Positions 1-8,395 of a DNA stretch of 26,934 nucleotides are shown one piece after another. Below the pieces are notes generated by a model that was given only the letters and a program-made list of their open reading frames with translations, did not search any database and had not been told where the DNA came from. The DNA lies in contig CAYMLL010000074.1 in the NCBI GenBank assembly GCA_964390645.1, forward strand, positions 1 through 26,934, written 5' to 3'. Numbering within the stretch: position 1 is the stretch's first letter; each line of letters opens with the position of its first letter. Made by a program: the position numbers and the translations under genes. Source of the DNA: CAYMLL01 sp964390645. Its GTDB lineage: Bacteria > Planctomycetota > UBA8108.

Positions 1-2
1 TG

Positions 3-995
3 GGGGCAGCCGGGCTCACCGTCGACGGAATGCGGGAGGCCATCCGGGAGATCAAGTCACTGACGGACAAGCCCTTCGGTGTCGATATTCTCCTGCCCCG
101 CGCGCAAGTCGAGCAGGGAGACCTGGAGGATGCGCAGGAAATCTCCGTCGCGGACGCGTTGAAGAGCCTTCCCGCGTCGCACTACGAGTGGTTCCTGAAG
201 ATCAAGGAGGAACACGAGCTCCCCGATCTCGACCTCAAGACCCGAGGAGGCTCGACAACGAGAAAGCCTCACGCGTCGATCAAGGTGTGTCTGGAAGAGA
301 AGGTGCCGCTGTTTTGCGCCGGCCTGGGAAACCCTGGATTCATGGTCGAGGAGGCTCACGCAAACGGGGTCAAGGTCCTCGGTTTGACCGGAAACACGAA
401 AAATGCACGGCGCGTCGCTCGGTCCGGTGCGGATTTCGTCGTCGCGCAGGGACATGAAGCGGGCGGGCACACAGGGAGGATCGGTACCATGGCCTTGTTG
501 CCGCAGGTTCTCGATGCGGCCGGAGATGTACCCGTGTTGGCAGCAGGCGGGATCGGTGACGGCCGCGCCCTCGCCGCCTGCCTGGCCATGGGCTGCGCGG
601 GCGTCTGGGTTGGCACCCGCTTCCTTGCCACGGAAGAGAGCGGGCTGGTCAAGGAGCAGGGAAAGTTCATCGTCGACGCAACGGACGAAGACACGCGACG
701 TTCCCACCTCTATACCGGAAAGACCTCGAGGACGATCTACAGCAAGGTCCACGACTTGTGGGAGGAGTCCGGTCTGGAAATGCTGCCGTTTCCCATGCAG
801 GGATTGCTGGCTTCCGCCGTCGTGGGCAGCTTCCACAGGGCCGGGAAGTTCGACTACGTCGGGCCATTCTCCGGCCAGGTATCGGGGCTCATCGACAAGA
901 TCGTGCCGGCGAGGGAAGTCGTCGAGGAGATGGTCGGGCAGGCGGTGGACATTCTCTCCCGAAAGCTCCCGGAGACGGTGGTTGCCAGACCTTGA
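3..995 (+). CDS. Nitronate monooxygenase / 2-nitropropane dioxygenase-family flavoprotein, 5'-truncated by window edge
   Basis: This is an FMN-dependent TIM-barrel oxidoreductase of the nitronate monooxygenase (NMO) family. The family motif GHEAGGHTGR, which holds the active-site His, is present, as is the phosphate-binding stretch VLAAGGIGDGRALAACLAMG and GVWVGTRFLAT after it. The reading frame stays open through the first base of the window (GAAGLTVDGM precedes the first ATG at 30). Family members carry roughly 40 more residues, including the FMN-contacting Gly/Met loop, so the true start lies off the window and the ATG at 30 is internal. The frame ends with TGA at 993-995. It lies on the same strand as the acyl-CoA carboxylase block but is 272 bases away. 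NMO paralogues often sit in acyl-CoA catabolic clusters, where their substrate is usually unknown, so I would not call it specific for nitroalkanes. Confidence 0.88.
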   Translation, partial: GAAGLTVDGMREAIREIKSLTDKPFGVDILLPRAQVEQGDLEDAQEISVADALKSLPASHYEWFLKIKEEHELPDLDLKTRGGSTTRKPHASIKVCLEEKVPLFCAGLGNPGFMVEEAHANGVKVLGLTGNTKNARRVARSGADFVVAQGHEAGGHTGRIGTMALLPQVLDAAGDVPVLAAGGIGDGRALAACLAMGCAGVWVGTRFLATEESGLVKEQGKFIVDATDEDTRRSHLYTGKTSRTIYSKVHDLWEESGLEMLPFPMQGLLASAVVGSFHRAGKFDYVGPFSGQVSGLIDKIVPAREVVEEMVGQAVDILSRKLPETVVARP

Positions 996-1202
996 GAGTT
1001 CGTTGAGAAGGTGCTTGGGACGCGAAAGCCAGTCGTGTTCTCCGAAGCGGAGACACCCGGGCGGAGCTCATGCGGCGCATTGTCGATTTCCGGCAACCCG
1101 GAACTCGGTGACAAAGGACTCGAGCGAAGCGGCTGCATGCGCTCCGGATTGACCCTTCCGGGGGCTTCCGGTCGGGTCGTCATGACCGGGATCCCCCAGG
1201 GC

Positions 1203-1218
1203 GAGTCCCCGGGGACTC
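1203..1218. promoter_or_regulatory. Perfect 16-bp palindrome, candidate operator upstream of the carboxylase block
   Basis: GAGTCCCCGGGGACTC is a perfect spacer-less palindrome whose right end is 49 bases before the ATG of the AtuA-like gene. It sits in the 272-base gap that separates that gene from the upstream flavoprotein gene. Position and symmetry fit a dimeric repressor site (TetR- or MarR-type regulators commonly control such catabolic blocks), but no regulator gene is visible nearby. A chance GC palindrome cannot be excluded. I saw no convincing -35/-10 pair in the rest of this gap. Confidence 0.35.
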
Positions 1219-1267
1219 ACCAGCGGAGAGGTTCGACGAGGTGGTTCAGTCCAACGAGGTCACTGCC

Positions 1268-3043
1268 ATGAAGACGATCAAGATCGGATGCGCCTCTGGT
1301 TTCTGGGGCGACTCGAACATGTCGACACCACAACTCCTGCGATCGAAGGAGCTGGACTATCTGGTGTTCGACTACCTGGCGGAGATCACGATGTCCATCA
1401 TGGCCCGGCAGCGGGCGAAGAACCCCGATTTCGGCTACGCCCACGATTTCGTCTCGAAGGTGATGAGAGATGCCCTTCCGGAGGTCGCGGCGCAGGGAGT
1501 CAAGGTCATCTCGAACGGCGGTGGGGTCAATCCCGAATCCTGCGGTCGGGCCATCGAGAGCCTGATCGAGGAGCTCGGCCTCGACTTGAAGGTGGCCGTG
1601 GTAACGGGAGACGACCTGATGGACCGGGTCGAGCGGCTCCGCACTGCAGGCGTCACCGAGATGTTCAGCGGGGCGCCGCTGCCCGCGGAGTTCATGAGCA
1701 TGAACGCCTATTTTGGCGCGTTCCCCGTCGCTGCGGCCCTGACACGGGGCGCGGACATCGTGATCACTGGCCGCGGTGTGGACAGCGCGGTCACCGTGGG
1801 CGCGTGCATTCACGAATTCGGCTGGGAGGCAGAGAATTACGATGCGCTCGCCGGCGCGAGCCTGGCGGGACACATTATCGAATGCGGCGCGCAGGCGACA
1901 GGCGGACTGTTCACGGACTGGGAGCTCGCGGAAGACTGGGCGAATATCGGGTACCCCATCGTGGAAGTGAGCGACGACGGTAGCTTCGTCGTCGGCAAAC
2001 CCGAAGGAACCGGCGGCATCGTCTGTCCTGCCGGCGTCGCGGAACAGATGGTGTACGAGATCGGCGATCCCCAGGCGTACATACTCCCCGACGTGGTCTG
2101 CGATTTTTCCCGGGTGGAAATGACGGAGGTGGGAGACCAGAAGGTCAAGGTCACCGGGACCAGGGGATCGAAGCCGACCGACACGCTCAAGGTGTCCGCG
2201 ACCTACTTCGACGGGTATCGGCTGGTGTGCGGGGTGACCATTCGCGGAATTGACGCGGAGGGCAAGGCTCGCAAGACGCTGGAGTCCGTGCTCGAGCGTG
2301 CTCGACGAATGCTCGAGGAGCGGAACGCACCGGACTTCACCGAAGTTCACATGGACTTCATCGGTGCCGAATCCGAATACGGGCCTCATTCCCGCGTCAC
2401 GAACGCCCGCGAGGTCTGGGGCAGGTTGGGAGTAAAGCACGGGTCACAGGACGCCCTGAACATGCTCCTGCGCGAGATGACCTCGACTGGCACCTCCATG
2501 TCACCTGGCACGACCGGCGCGGGAGGCGGCAGACCCAGGCCGTCACCCGTCGTACGACTGTTCTCGTTTCTCGTGGACAAGCAGAGCGTTGTACCCACCG
2601 TCCATTTCTCCGGGGACAGGTGGACCGTTCCTTTCTCTGTCGGGGAACCGTTCGACACGAGCTCCATCGAGAGGCCGACGATCGCGGACGACGCACCCCG
2701 AGGAGACGTGATTGAAGTGCCGCTGATCAAGATCGCCCACGGACGCAGCGGCGACAAGGGCGACAATGCGAACATCGGGATCATCGCGCGAAAAGCCGCG
2801 TTCCTTCCGATCATCCGGGAGCAGCTATCCACCGAGGCTGTGGCCGACCACTTCAGCCATCTCCTGAAGGGAAGGGTCGATCGCTACGACCTCCCGGGGA
2901 TTCACGCGGTCAACTTCGTGCTCCATGAGGTTCTGGGCGGCGGCGGCGTCGCGAGCCTGCGTGCAGACCCACAAGGGAAGGCCTACGCTCAGTTGCTCCT
3001 GGACTTCACGGTTCGTGTCCCTGAGTCGCTTCTGGAGACTTGA
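1268..3043 (+). CDS. AtuA-like DUF1446 (acyclic terpene utilisation) family protein
   Basis: A 591-residue protein with the layout of AtuA. The large N-terminal DUF1446 domain (about residues 1-460) opens with MKTIKIGCASGFWGDS and includes VISNGGGVNPESC and DIVITGRGVDSAV. A C-terminal AtuA-like ferredoxin-fold domain (from about residue 480) begins at VPLIKIAHGRSGDKGDNANI. In Pseudomonas the atuA product is required for growth on citronellol and geraniol, but its reaction is not firmly established. A longer frame opens at 1241, but the ATG at 1268 is preferred because homology begins there and an AGG-containing ribosome site lies just upstream. It is followed after 70 bases by the carboxylase beta gene, the usual partner of DUF1446 proteins. 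The substrate need not be a terpene, since DUF1446 proteins also occur with other branched acyl-CoA carboxylases. Confidence 0.88.
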   Translation: MKTIKIGCASGFWGDSNMSTPQLLRSKELDYLVFDYLAEITMSIMARQRAKNPDFGYAHDFVSKVMRDALPEVAAQGVKVISNGGGVNPESCGRAIESLIEELGLDLKVAVVTGDDLMDRVERLRTAGVTEMFSGAPLPAEFMSMNAYFGAFPVAAALTRGADIVITGRGVDSAVTVGACIHEFGWEAENYDALAGASLAGHIIECGAQATGGLFTDWELAEDWANIGYPIVEVSDDGSFVVGKPEGTGGIVCPAGVAEQMVYEIGDPQAYILPDVVCDFSRVEMTEVGDQKVKVTGTRGSKPTDTLKVSATYFDGYRLVCGVTIRGIDAEGKARKTLESVLERARRMLEERNAPDFTEVHMDFIGAESEYGPHSRVTNAREVWGRLGVKHGSQDALNMLLREMTSTGTSMSPGTTGAGGGRPRPSPVVRLFSFLVDKQSVVPTVHFSGDRWTVPFSVGEPFDTSSIERPTIADDAPRGDVIEVPLIKIAHGRSGDKGDNANIGIIARKAAFLPIIREQLSTEAVADHFSHLLKGRVDRYDLPGIHAVNFVLHEVLGGGGVASLRADPQGKAYAQLLLDFTVRVPESLLET

Positions 3044-3113
3044 CGCCAGATCGAGTAGTGGTGCGATTGACGATCGCTGCCGATCACCCGAGAGCGCTGG
3101 GAGGCTCGTAACG

Positions 3114-4745
3114 ATGCCGGTACTGGAGTCGAAGATCGATACCCGATCGGATACCTATCAACAGAACCGATCGGAGATGCTGGAGATGCTGGGCACGGTC
3201 GAGGACCTGCTCGACGAAGCCGCTCAAGGGGGTGGTGAAGAGGCGATCAAGCGGCTGCGCTCGCGCGAGAAAATGCCCATCCGGGAGAGAATCAGTCTCC
3301 TGATCGATCGTGACTCTCCCTTTCTGGAGGTCAGCCCCCTCGCCGCCTGGTACTCGAACTACAACGTCGGCTCCGGGTTCATCGTGGGTATCGGCGTCAT
3401 ATCGGGTGTCGAATGCCTGATCCTCGGTCACGACCCCTCGGTCCGGGCCGGAGCGTTCAACCCGTTCAACTCCAAGAAGCTGATGCGGGGGCTCGAGATC
3501 GCTCGTCAGAACCGCATACCCTACGTTCAGCTGGTGGAGTCGGCCGGCGCCGATCTTCGTGGGGATGGCGGCGGGGATCCCGAAGCGGCGATGAAGCGTG
3601 AAACCGGGCACTTCGCGGAGTCGGGTCGGCTGTTCTACGAGATCACCGAGCTCTCCAAGATGCGCATCCCGACGATTTCACTCGTGTTCGGCGCGTCAAC
3701 GGCCGGCGGCGCATACCAGCCGGGCATGAGCGACTACACGATCTTCATCCGGAAGCAGTCCAAGGTCGCTCTGGGCGGGCCGCCCCTGGTGAAGATGGCC
3801 ACCGGAGAAGACGCGGACGAGGAGGCCCTGGCCGGCGCCGAGATGCACACCCAGATCTCGGGTCTCGGGGACTATCTCGCCGAGAACGAGCTCGATGGCA
3901 TCCGCATGTGCCGGGAGCTGGTCTCGCATCTGAACTGGAGAAAGAGAGGGCCCGGCGCCAGCCTCCCCGGTGATGAGCCGCTGTATGATCCGGAAGAGCT
4001 CCTGGGAATCGTCGGCGAGGATCTACGTGCTCCGTTCGATATCCGTGAGGTGATCGCTCGAATCGTCGACGGTTCACGTTTCGAGGAGTTCAAACCACTT
4101 TACGGTCCGACGCTGGTCTGCGGATGGGCCTCCGTCGATGGTTATCCCCTCGGTATTCTGGGCAACAATGGCACCCTGTTCTCCGAATCGGCCGAGAAGG
4201 CCTCGCAGTTCATCCAGCTCTGCAACCAGATCGACGTGCCGTTGCTCTTTCTGCACAACATAACGGGCTACATAGTGGGTACGGATTTCGAGCAGGGAGG
4301 GATCACCAAGAACGGCTCGAAGATGATCAACGCCGTGACCAACTCCACCGTGCCCCATATCTCGATCATAGTCGGAGCCTCCTATGGCGCCGGCAACTAC
4401 GGCATGAGCGGACGATCGTACGGAACCCGCTTCACCTTCATCTGGCCGACCGCCAAGATCGCGGTGATGGGACCCAAGCAGATGGCCGGCGTGATGAGCA
4501 TCGTCCAGCGCGCTGCAGCCAAGCGCCGTGGGCTGGAGTTCGACGAGGAGGCGGATGCCAGACGAGCCGCGACTGTGGAACACTGGGCGGAAAAGCGATC
4601 GAAGGGACTCTTCGCCACGTCGAGAGTGTCTGACGACGGCATGATCGACCCGCGCGATACACGCACGATCCTCTCCATCGCCCTTTCCGTCTGTCACAAC
4701 ACGGAAATCAACGGTGCGAAAGCGTACGGTACATGGCGGATGTAA
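3114..4745 (+). CDS. Acyl-CoA carboxylase beta subunit (carboxyltransferase), methylcrotonyl-/geranyl-CoA type
   Basis: A 543-residue carboxyltransferase subunit that moves the carboxyl group from carboxybiotin to an enoyl-CoA. It has the two crotonase-like halves. The N-terminal half holds the acyl-CoA oxyanion loop GASTAGGAYQPGMSDY near residue 195. The C-terminal half holds GASYGAGNYGMSGRSYGTRF near residue 420 and the following MGPKQMAGVM. Length and motifs match MccB/LiuB/AtuC rather than propionyl-CoA carboxylase. The start at 3114 is chosen because GGGAGG lies 9 bases upstream and homology begins at this Met; the frame is open further upstream. The gene overlaps the next one by 13 bases, indicating translational coupling of the two subunits. 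The AtuA-like neighbour favours a geranyl-CoA or other long branched substrate, but LiuB-type activity on 3-methylcrotonyl-CoA is equally possible from motifs alone. Confidence 0.92.
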   Translation: MPVLESKIDTRSDTYQQNRSEMLEMLGTVEDLLDEAAQGGGEEAIKRLRSREKMPIRERISLLIDRDSPFLEVSPLAAWYSNYNVGSGFIVGIGVISGVECLILGHDPSVRAGAFNPFNSKKLMRGLEIARQNRIPYVQLVESAGADLRGDGGGDPEAAMKRETGHFAESGRLFYEITELSKMRIPTISLVFGASTAGGAYQPGMSDYTIFIRKQSKVALGGPPLVKMATGEDADEEALAGAEMHTQISGLGDYLAENELDGIRMCRELVSHLNWRKRGPGASLPGDEPLYDPEELLGIVGEDLRAPFDIREVIARIVDGSRFEEFKPLYGPTLVCGWASVDGYPLGILGNNGTLFSESAEKASQFIQLCNQIDVPLLFLHNITGYIVGTDFEQGGITKNGSKMINAVTNSTVPHISIIVGASYGAGNYGMSGRSYGTRFTFIWPTAKIAVMGPKQMAGVMSIVQRAAAKRRGLEFDEEADARRAATVEHWAEKRSKGLFATSRVSDDGMIDPRDTRTILSIALSVCHNTEINGAKAYGTWRM

Positions 4746-6724
4746 CTGTGAACAGGACGATTACACGTCTGTTGATCGCCAATCGCGGTGAGATTGCCCG
4801 CAGGGTCATTCGCTCGGCCCACGCCATGGGCATCGGCACCGTTGCCATCTTCGCGGACGCGGATGCCGATGCGCCGTTTGTCGGCGAAGCGGATCAAGCG
4901 ATCGCTCTGGAGGGCAGCTCCTCCGCGGAAACCTATCTCGACGTGGAGAAGGTGCTGGCAGCCTGCAAGCGCACAGACGCCGACGCCGTTCACCCGGGCT
5001 ATGGATTCCTCTCCGAGAACGCAGCCTTTGCCCGGGCCGTGCAGGACGCGGGCATGATCTGGGTGGGCCCGCCGCCGGACGCCATCGCCAGGATGGGCGA
5101 CAAGCTGTCGGCCAGAAACCTGATGGAGCAGTCCGGAGTGCCGACACTGCCCGCGGCCGAGATCAAGGCCGGCGATGATCTCCTCGCCGCGGCCGGCAGC
5201 GTCGGTTACCCGGTCCTGGTCAAGGCCTCGGCCGGTGGTGGTGGCAAGGGTATGCGAGTCGTCGCGTCGGAAAGCGAGCTCGAGGCTGCCGTCGAAGGGG
5301 CTCGCCGGGAAGCGGCCGCTTCGTTCGGCGACGACACCGTGTTTCTCGAGCGCTGGCTCGCAAGGTGCCGACACGTCGAGATCCAGGTCCTGGGTGATCA
5401 GCACGGGAATCTGATCCACTGCTTCGAAAGAGAGTGTTCCATTCAGCGCCGGCACCAGAAGATCATCGAGGAGTCACCCTCACCGGCCGTGACGCCGGAG
5501 ATCAGGGCGAAGATGGGCGAAGCTGCCGTTGCGGCCGCCAGGGCGATTGACTACCGCTCGGCCGGAACCGTCGAGTTCCTGCTGGACGGCGATGATCTCT
5601 GGTTCCTGGAGATGAACACTCGCTTGCAGGTGGAACATCCGGTCACCGAGGAGATCACGGGTCTGGACCTTGTTCGAGAGCAGTTGCGCATAGCCCAGGG
5701 AGAAGCTCTGGCATGCAGGCAGGAGGACCTCCAGATCAACGGCCACGCCATTGAAGCGCGTGTTTATGCCGAGAATCCCGACAATGACTTTCTTCCGACG
5801 CCGGGCACGGTGGTGGCATGGGAACCCTCTCGCTCGACCGAAGCACGGTTTGATTCAGGGGTCGAGTCCGGCAGCGAGGTGAGTATCGAGTTCGACCCCC
5901 TGCTGGCAAAAGTCATCGTGCACGCGCCTACCCGCCGTGAAGCGGCCTTGCGCCTCGCTCGAGTACTGGAGACAACCCGCATCCAGGGCATCACCACCAA
6001 CAGGGATTTTCTCGTGTCGACCCTCCGAGAGCCGGCATTCCTCTCGGGTGACACCACCACCGACTTCATCCGGCGTATTGCTCCGGCAAGGTGCCGCGTT
6101 CCCGGGAGGGACGAACTGGTCGAATGCGCCATCGCCGTGGCGATGGTGACACAGAGTCGACGACGGGATGACGCCAAGGTGCTGCGAACGACTCCTTCGG
6201 GATGGCGCAACTCCAAGATGCCCCCGGAATCCATCGGCTTCACGCATGGCAACGACCAGCTCACGGTCAACTATCGCATTCAACGCGGCGGCCATTTCGC
6301 CGTCGAGGTCGATGGAAAAGAGCACGACGTGGCGATACAGCGCCGGACCGGGGATCGAGTGGACCTGGTGATCGACGGACGGCGATGTGCGACCACGGTA
6401 ACGTCCGACGGAGATCGCTGGTTGGTCCACGGAGTCAAGGGGAGCGTCGATCTCGTCGAGCTGCCCCGCTTTCCTCTCGGGGGAGGGAAGGAGGTAGCCG
6501 GTGGCGTCGTGGCTCCGATGCCCGGCAACGTCATCGCCACGCACGTGCGCGTCGGAGACAAGATCGAGAAGGGGCATCTGATGCTCGTACTCGAGGCCAT
6601 GAAGATGGAGAACCACATCATGGCACCGAAAACGGGCACCGTAGCCGCCGTACATGTCGTGGAGGGCGATCAGGTCTCCAATGGCGAGTTGCTGGTCGTC
6701 CTGTCCGAGGAAGGTGAGGAGTAG
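4733..6724 (+). CDS. Acyl-CoA carboxylase alpha subunit: biotin carboxylase fused to biotin carrier domain
   Basis: A 663-residue biotin-dependent subunit. The N-terminal biotin carboxylase and ATP-grasp region (about residues 7-450) starts with LLIANRGEIARRVIRSA. It carries the Gly-rich ATP loop KASAGGGGKGMRVV, then HCFERECSIQRRHQKIIEE, and the metal/catalytic stretch FLEMNTRLQVEHPVTEEITG. A linker domain leads to a C-terminal carrier domain with the biotinylation motif VLEAMKMENH. The modified Lys is residue 624. It carboxylates its own biotin with ATP and bicarbonate and passes the group to the beta subunit encoded just upstream. The ATG at 4733 lies inside the beta gene. A GTG at 4748, three bases after the beta stop codon, is an in-frame alternative start, and neither has a strong ribosome site. 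The family is MccA/LiuD/AtuF, and the substrate is not resolved. Confidence 0.93.
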   Translation: MADVTVNRTITRLLIANRGEIARRVIRSAHAMGIGTVAIFADADADAPFVGEADQAIALEGSSSAETYLDVEKVLAACKRTDADAVHPGYGFLSENAAFARAVQDAGMIWVGPPPDAIARMGDKLSARNLMEQSGVPTLPAAEIKAGDDLLAAAGSVGYPVLVKASAGGGGKGMRVVASESELEAAVEGARREAAASFGDDTVFLERWLARCRHVEIQVLGDQHGNLIHCFERECSIQRRHQKIIEESPSPAVTPEIRAKMGEAAVAAARAIDYRSAGTVEFLLDGDDLWFLEMNTRLQVEHPVTEEITGLDLVREQLRIAQGEALACRQEDLQINGHAIEARVYAENPDNDFLPTPGTVVAWEPSRSTEARFDSGVESGSEVSIEFDPLLAKVIVHAPTRREAALRLARVLETTRIQGITTNRDFLVSTLREPAFLSGDTTTDFIRRIAPARCRVPGRDELVECAIAVAMVTQSRRRDDAKVLRTTPSGWRNSKMPPESIGFTHGNDQLTVNYRIQRGGHFAVEVDGKEHDVAIQRRTGDRVDLVIDGRRCATTVTSDGDRWLVHGVKGSVDLVELPRFPLGGGKEVAGGVVAPMPGNVIATHVRVGDKIEKGHLMLVLEAMKMENHIMAPKTGTVAAVHVVEGDQVSNGELLVVLSEEGEE

Positions 6725-6729
6725 GCAGC

Positions 6730-6764
6730 ACGCCAGGCCGCAAGAGACGGACCGGCCGTGGCGT
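6730..6764. terminator. Hairpin between convergent genes, candidate bidirectional terminator
   Basis: ACGCCAGGCCG (6730-6740) pairs with CGGCC-G-TGGCGT (6753-6764), giving an 11-bp GC-rich stem with one bulged G and a 12-base loop. It occupies almost the whole gap between the convergent carboxylase alpha gene and the acyl-CoA ligase gene, and touches the ligase stop codon. Neither side carries a T-run, so intrinsic termination is uncertain. Confidence 0.4.
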
Positions 6765-8308
6765 TAGCCGGACGCTGACCCCGGAAACTGCTCACGCAAG
6801 ACACGCTTCAAGATCTTGCCACTGGGGTTCCTCGGAATGTCGTCGACGAAGGCTACACCCTTCGGCGTCTTGAACCCGGCCAGTCGCCCCTTGCAGAACT
6901 CCAGCACGGCTGCTGCCTGAAGCGACTCGTCGGACCTGACGATGATGGCAAACGGCGACTCACCCCACTTCTCGCTCGGTTGACCGATCACGGCGGCTTC
7001 CGAGATGCTCGGATGGGTTTGCAGGAGGTTCTCGATTTCTGCCGGATAGACGTTCTCGCCCCCCGAGATGATCATGTCCTTGATGCGGTCTTGAATGTAG
7101 ACAAAGCCGTCGGCATCCATCCTTGCGACGTCACCCGTATGCAACCAGCCATCGATCAGGGTCTCGGCGGTCGCGGCGGGCCGGTTCCAGTACTCACGCA
7201 TGTTATGCGCGCCACGGACCAGCACCTCGCCCGCCTCATCCGGGTCGCAATCGGCACCGTCCGATCTCACCACGCGAATGTCGGTGTGAAAAAACGCCTT
7301 GCCGGTAGAGCCGATTCGCTTCAACGAGTTCTCCGCATCGATAAGGCACGCGGGCCCACACGACTCGGTCAATCCATAGACCTGATGTATCTCGATTCCG
7401 ATGTCCGCATAGGCCCTGATCAGAGACTCCGGAACAGGCGCGGCTCCCGACAGACAGTAGCGCCAGCGGGAGAAGTCGAAGCGGTTGAAATCCGGCACCT
7501 GCAGCATCGCGTTCAGCATCGCAGGGACGCAAAGACCCGTCGTCACGGCTTCCTCGTCGACCAGCTCCCAAGCACGGACCGGATCGAAGCTGCGCATGAC
7601 GATGCTCGTGATGCCACGGTAGACATTCACCGTGAGCGGCGTCAGCGCGCCCACGTGAAACATCGGTAACGGCGAGAGGTAACGGTCTCTCTCCTCGAAG
7701 TAGGTGGTGGCGGCGATCGTTATCGCGCCCCACACCGAAGTCTCGTGCGTGTGAACGACGCCCTTCGGAAGCCCCGTCGTTCCCGAGGTGTACATGATGT
7801 AGAGCATGTCATCCCCGCCAGCGAGGATGTCCGGCTCGTCGGAGGACGCCTGATCACGGAACGTCTGGTAGCTCTGCGCAAAGGACGCGACCTCGCCACT
7901 GGTCTCCACATGGAGCCAGTGCCGGATGTCGGTCCTGTCACCACGACCGTGGAGCTCGGTGACCGTGTCCAGAAACTCGTCACCGAAGATCAGTCGCGTC
8001 GTGCCGCTGTCTTTCAGAATGAACTCCAGCTCATCGGCCACCAGCCGCCAGTTCAGGGGCACGACAACCGCGCCGATCTTCCCCAGCGCGAAATACGCCT
8101 CCATGAACTCGGCGCTGTTCATCAGCAGCAGAGCGACACGCTCTTCCTTCTCGATGCCCGCATCCAGGAAGGCACTGGCGGTGCGGTTGCTGCGTTCATC
8201 CAGCTCGGCGAACGAGAGCCGGAGGCCCGTGTCGCCGTCGACGTATGCTTCGCGCTCCGGCGTCATGAAGGCGCGCTTTCGAAGCCAGAGACCGATGTTG
8301 TTCTTCAT
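6764..8308 (-). CDS. Acyl-CoA synthetase / AMP-dependent ligase (ANL superfamily)
   Basis: A 514-residue cytoplasmic ligase that activates a carboxylic acid to its CoA thioester via an acyl-adenylate. Adenylation motifs are in order: the P-loop MYTSGTTGLPKGVVHTH (A3), VYGLTESCG (A5), LHTGDVARMDADGFVYIQDR (A7), IKDMIISGGENVYPAEIE (A8 hinge), and PSGKILKRVLRE with the catalytic Lys (A10). The frame extends upstream to a GTG at 8347, but the ATG at 8308 (MKNNIGLWLRKRA) is where the family usually begins, behind a purine-rich GGGGGGGAG. It is 87 bases downstream of the acyl-CoA dehydrogenase gene on the same strand, so the pair likely act in one pathway. Sequence alone does not separate medium/long-chain fatty, aromatic or isoprenoid acid specificity. 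Confidence 0.92.
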   Translation of the reverse strand: MKNNIGLWLRKRAFMTPEREAYVDGDTGLRLSFAELDERSNRTASAFLDAGIEKEERVALLLMNSAEFMEAYFALGKIGAVVVPLNWRLVADELEFILKDSGTTRLIFGDEFLDTVTELHGRGDRTDIRHWLHVETSGEVASFAQSYQTFRDQASSDEPDILAGGDDMLYIMYTSGTTGLPKGVVHTHETSVWGAITIAATTYFEERDRYLSPLPMFHVGALTPLTVNVYRGITSIVMRSFDPVRAWELVDEEAVTTGLCVPAMLNAMLQVPDFNRFDFSRWRYCLSGAAPVPESLIRAYADIGIEIHQVYGLTESCGPACLIDAENSLKRIGSTGKAFFHTDIRVVRSDGADCDPDEAGEVLVRGAHNMREYWNRPAATAETLIDGWLHTGDVARMDADGFVYIQDRIKDMIISGGENVYPAEIENLLQTHPSISEAAVIGQPSEKWGESPFAIIVRSDESLQAAAVLEFCKGRLAGFKTPKGVAFVDDIPRNPSGKILKRVLREQFPGSASG

Positions 8309-8395
8309 GCTCCCCCCCGGACCACCGACGGACCCGATATCGGTCACTCCCGCGCCGGAATCGCGGCAAGCGGGGTCGACCGACGAACGAAACCC

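Noticed and set aside
1217..2440. Long open frame (407 codons) antisense to the AtuA-like gene
   Set aside because: It mirrors a well-conserved DUF1446 gene and its translation is Arg/His/Asp-rich with no family resemblance. Long antisense frames are expected in DNA with GC-rich third positions.
8334..8343. 10-bp palindrome CCGATATCGG between the acyl-CoA dehydrogenase and ligase genes
   Set aside because: It is short, has no promoter-like elements around it and no second copy in comparable gaps. Chance is sufficient.
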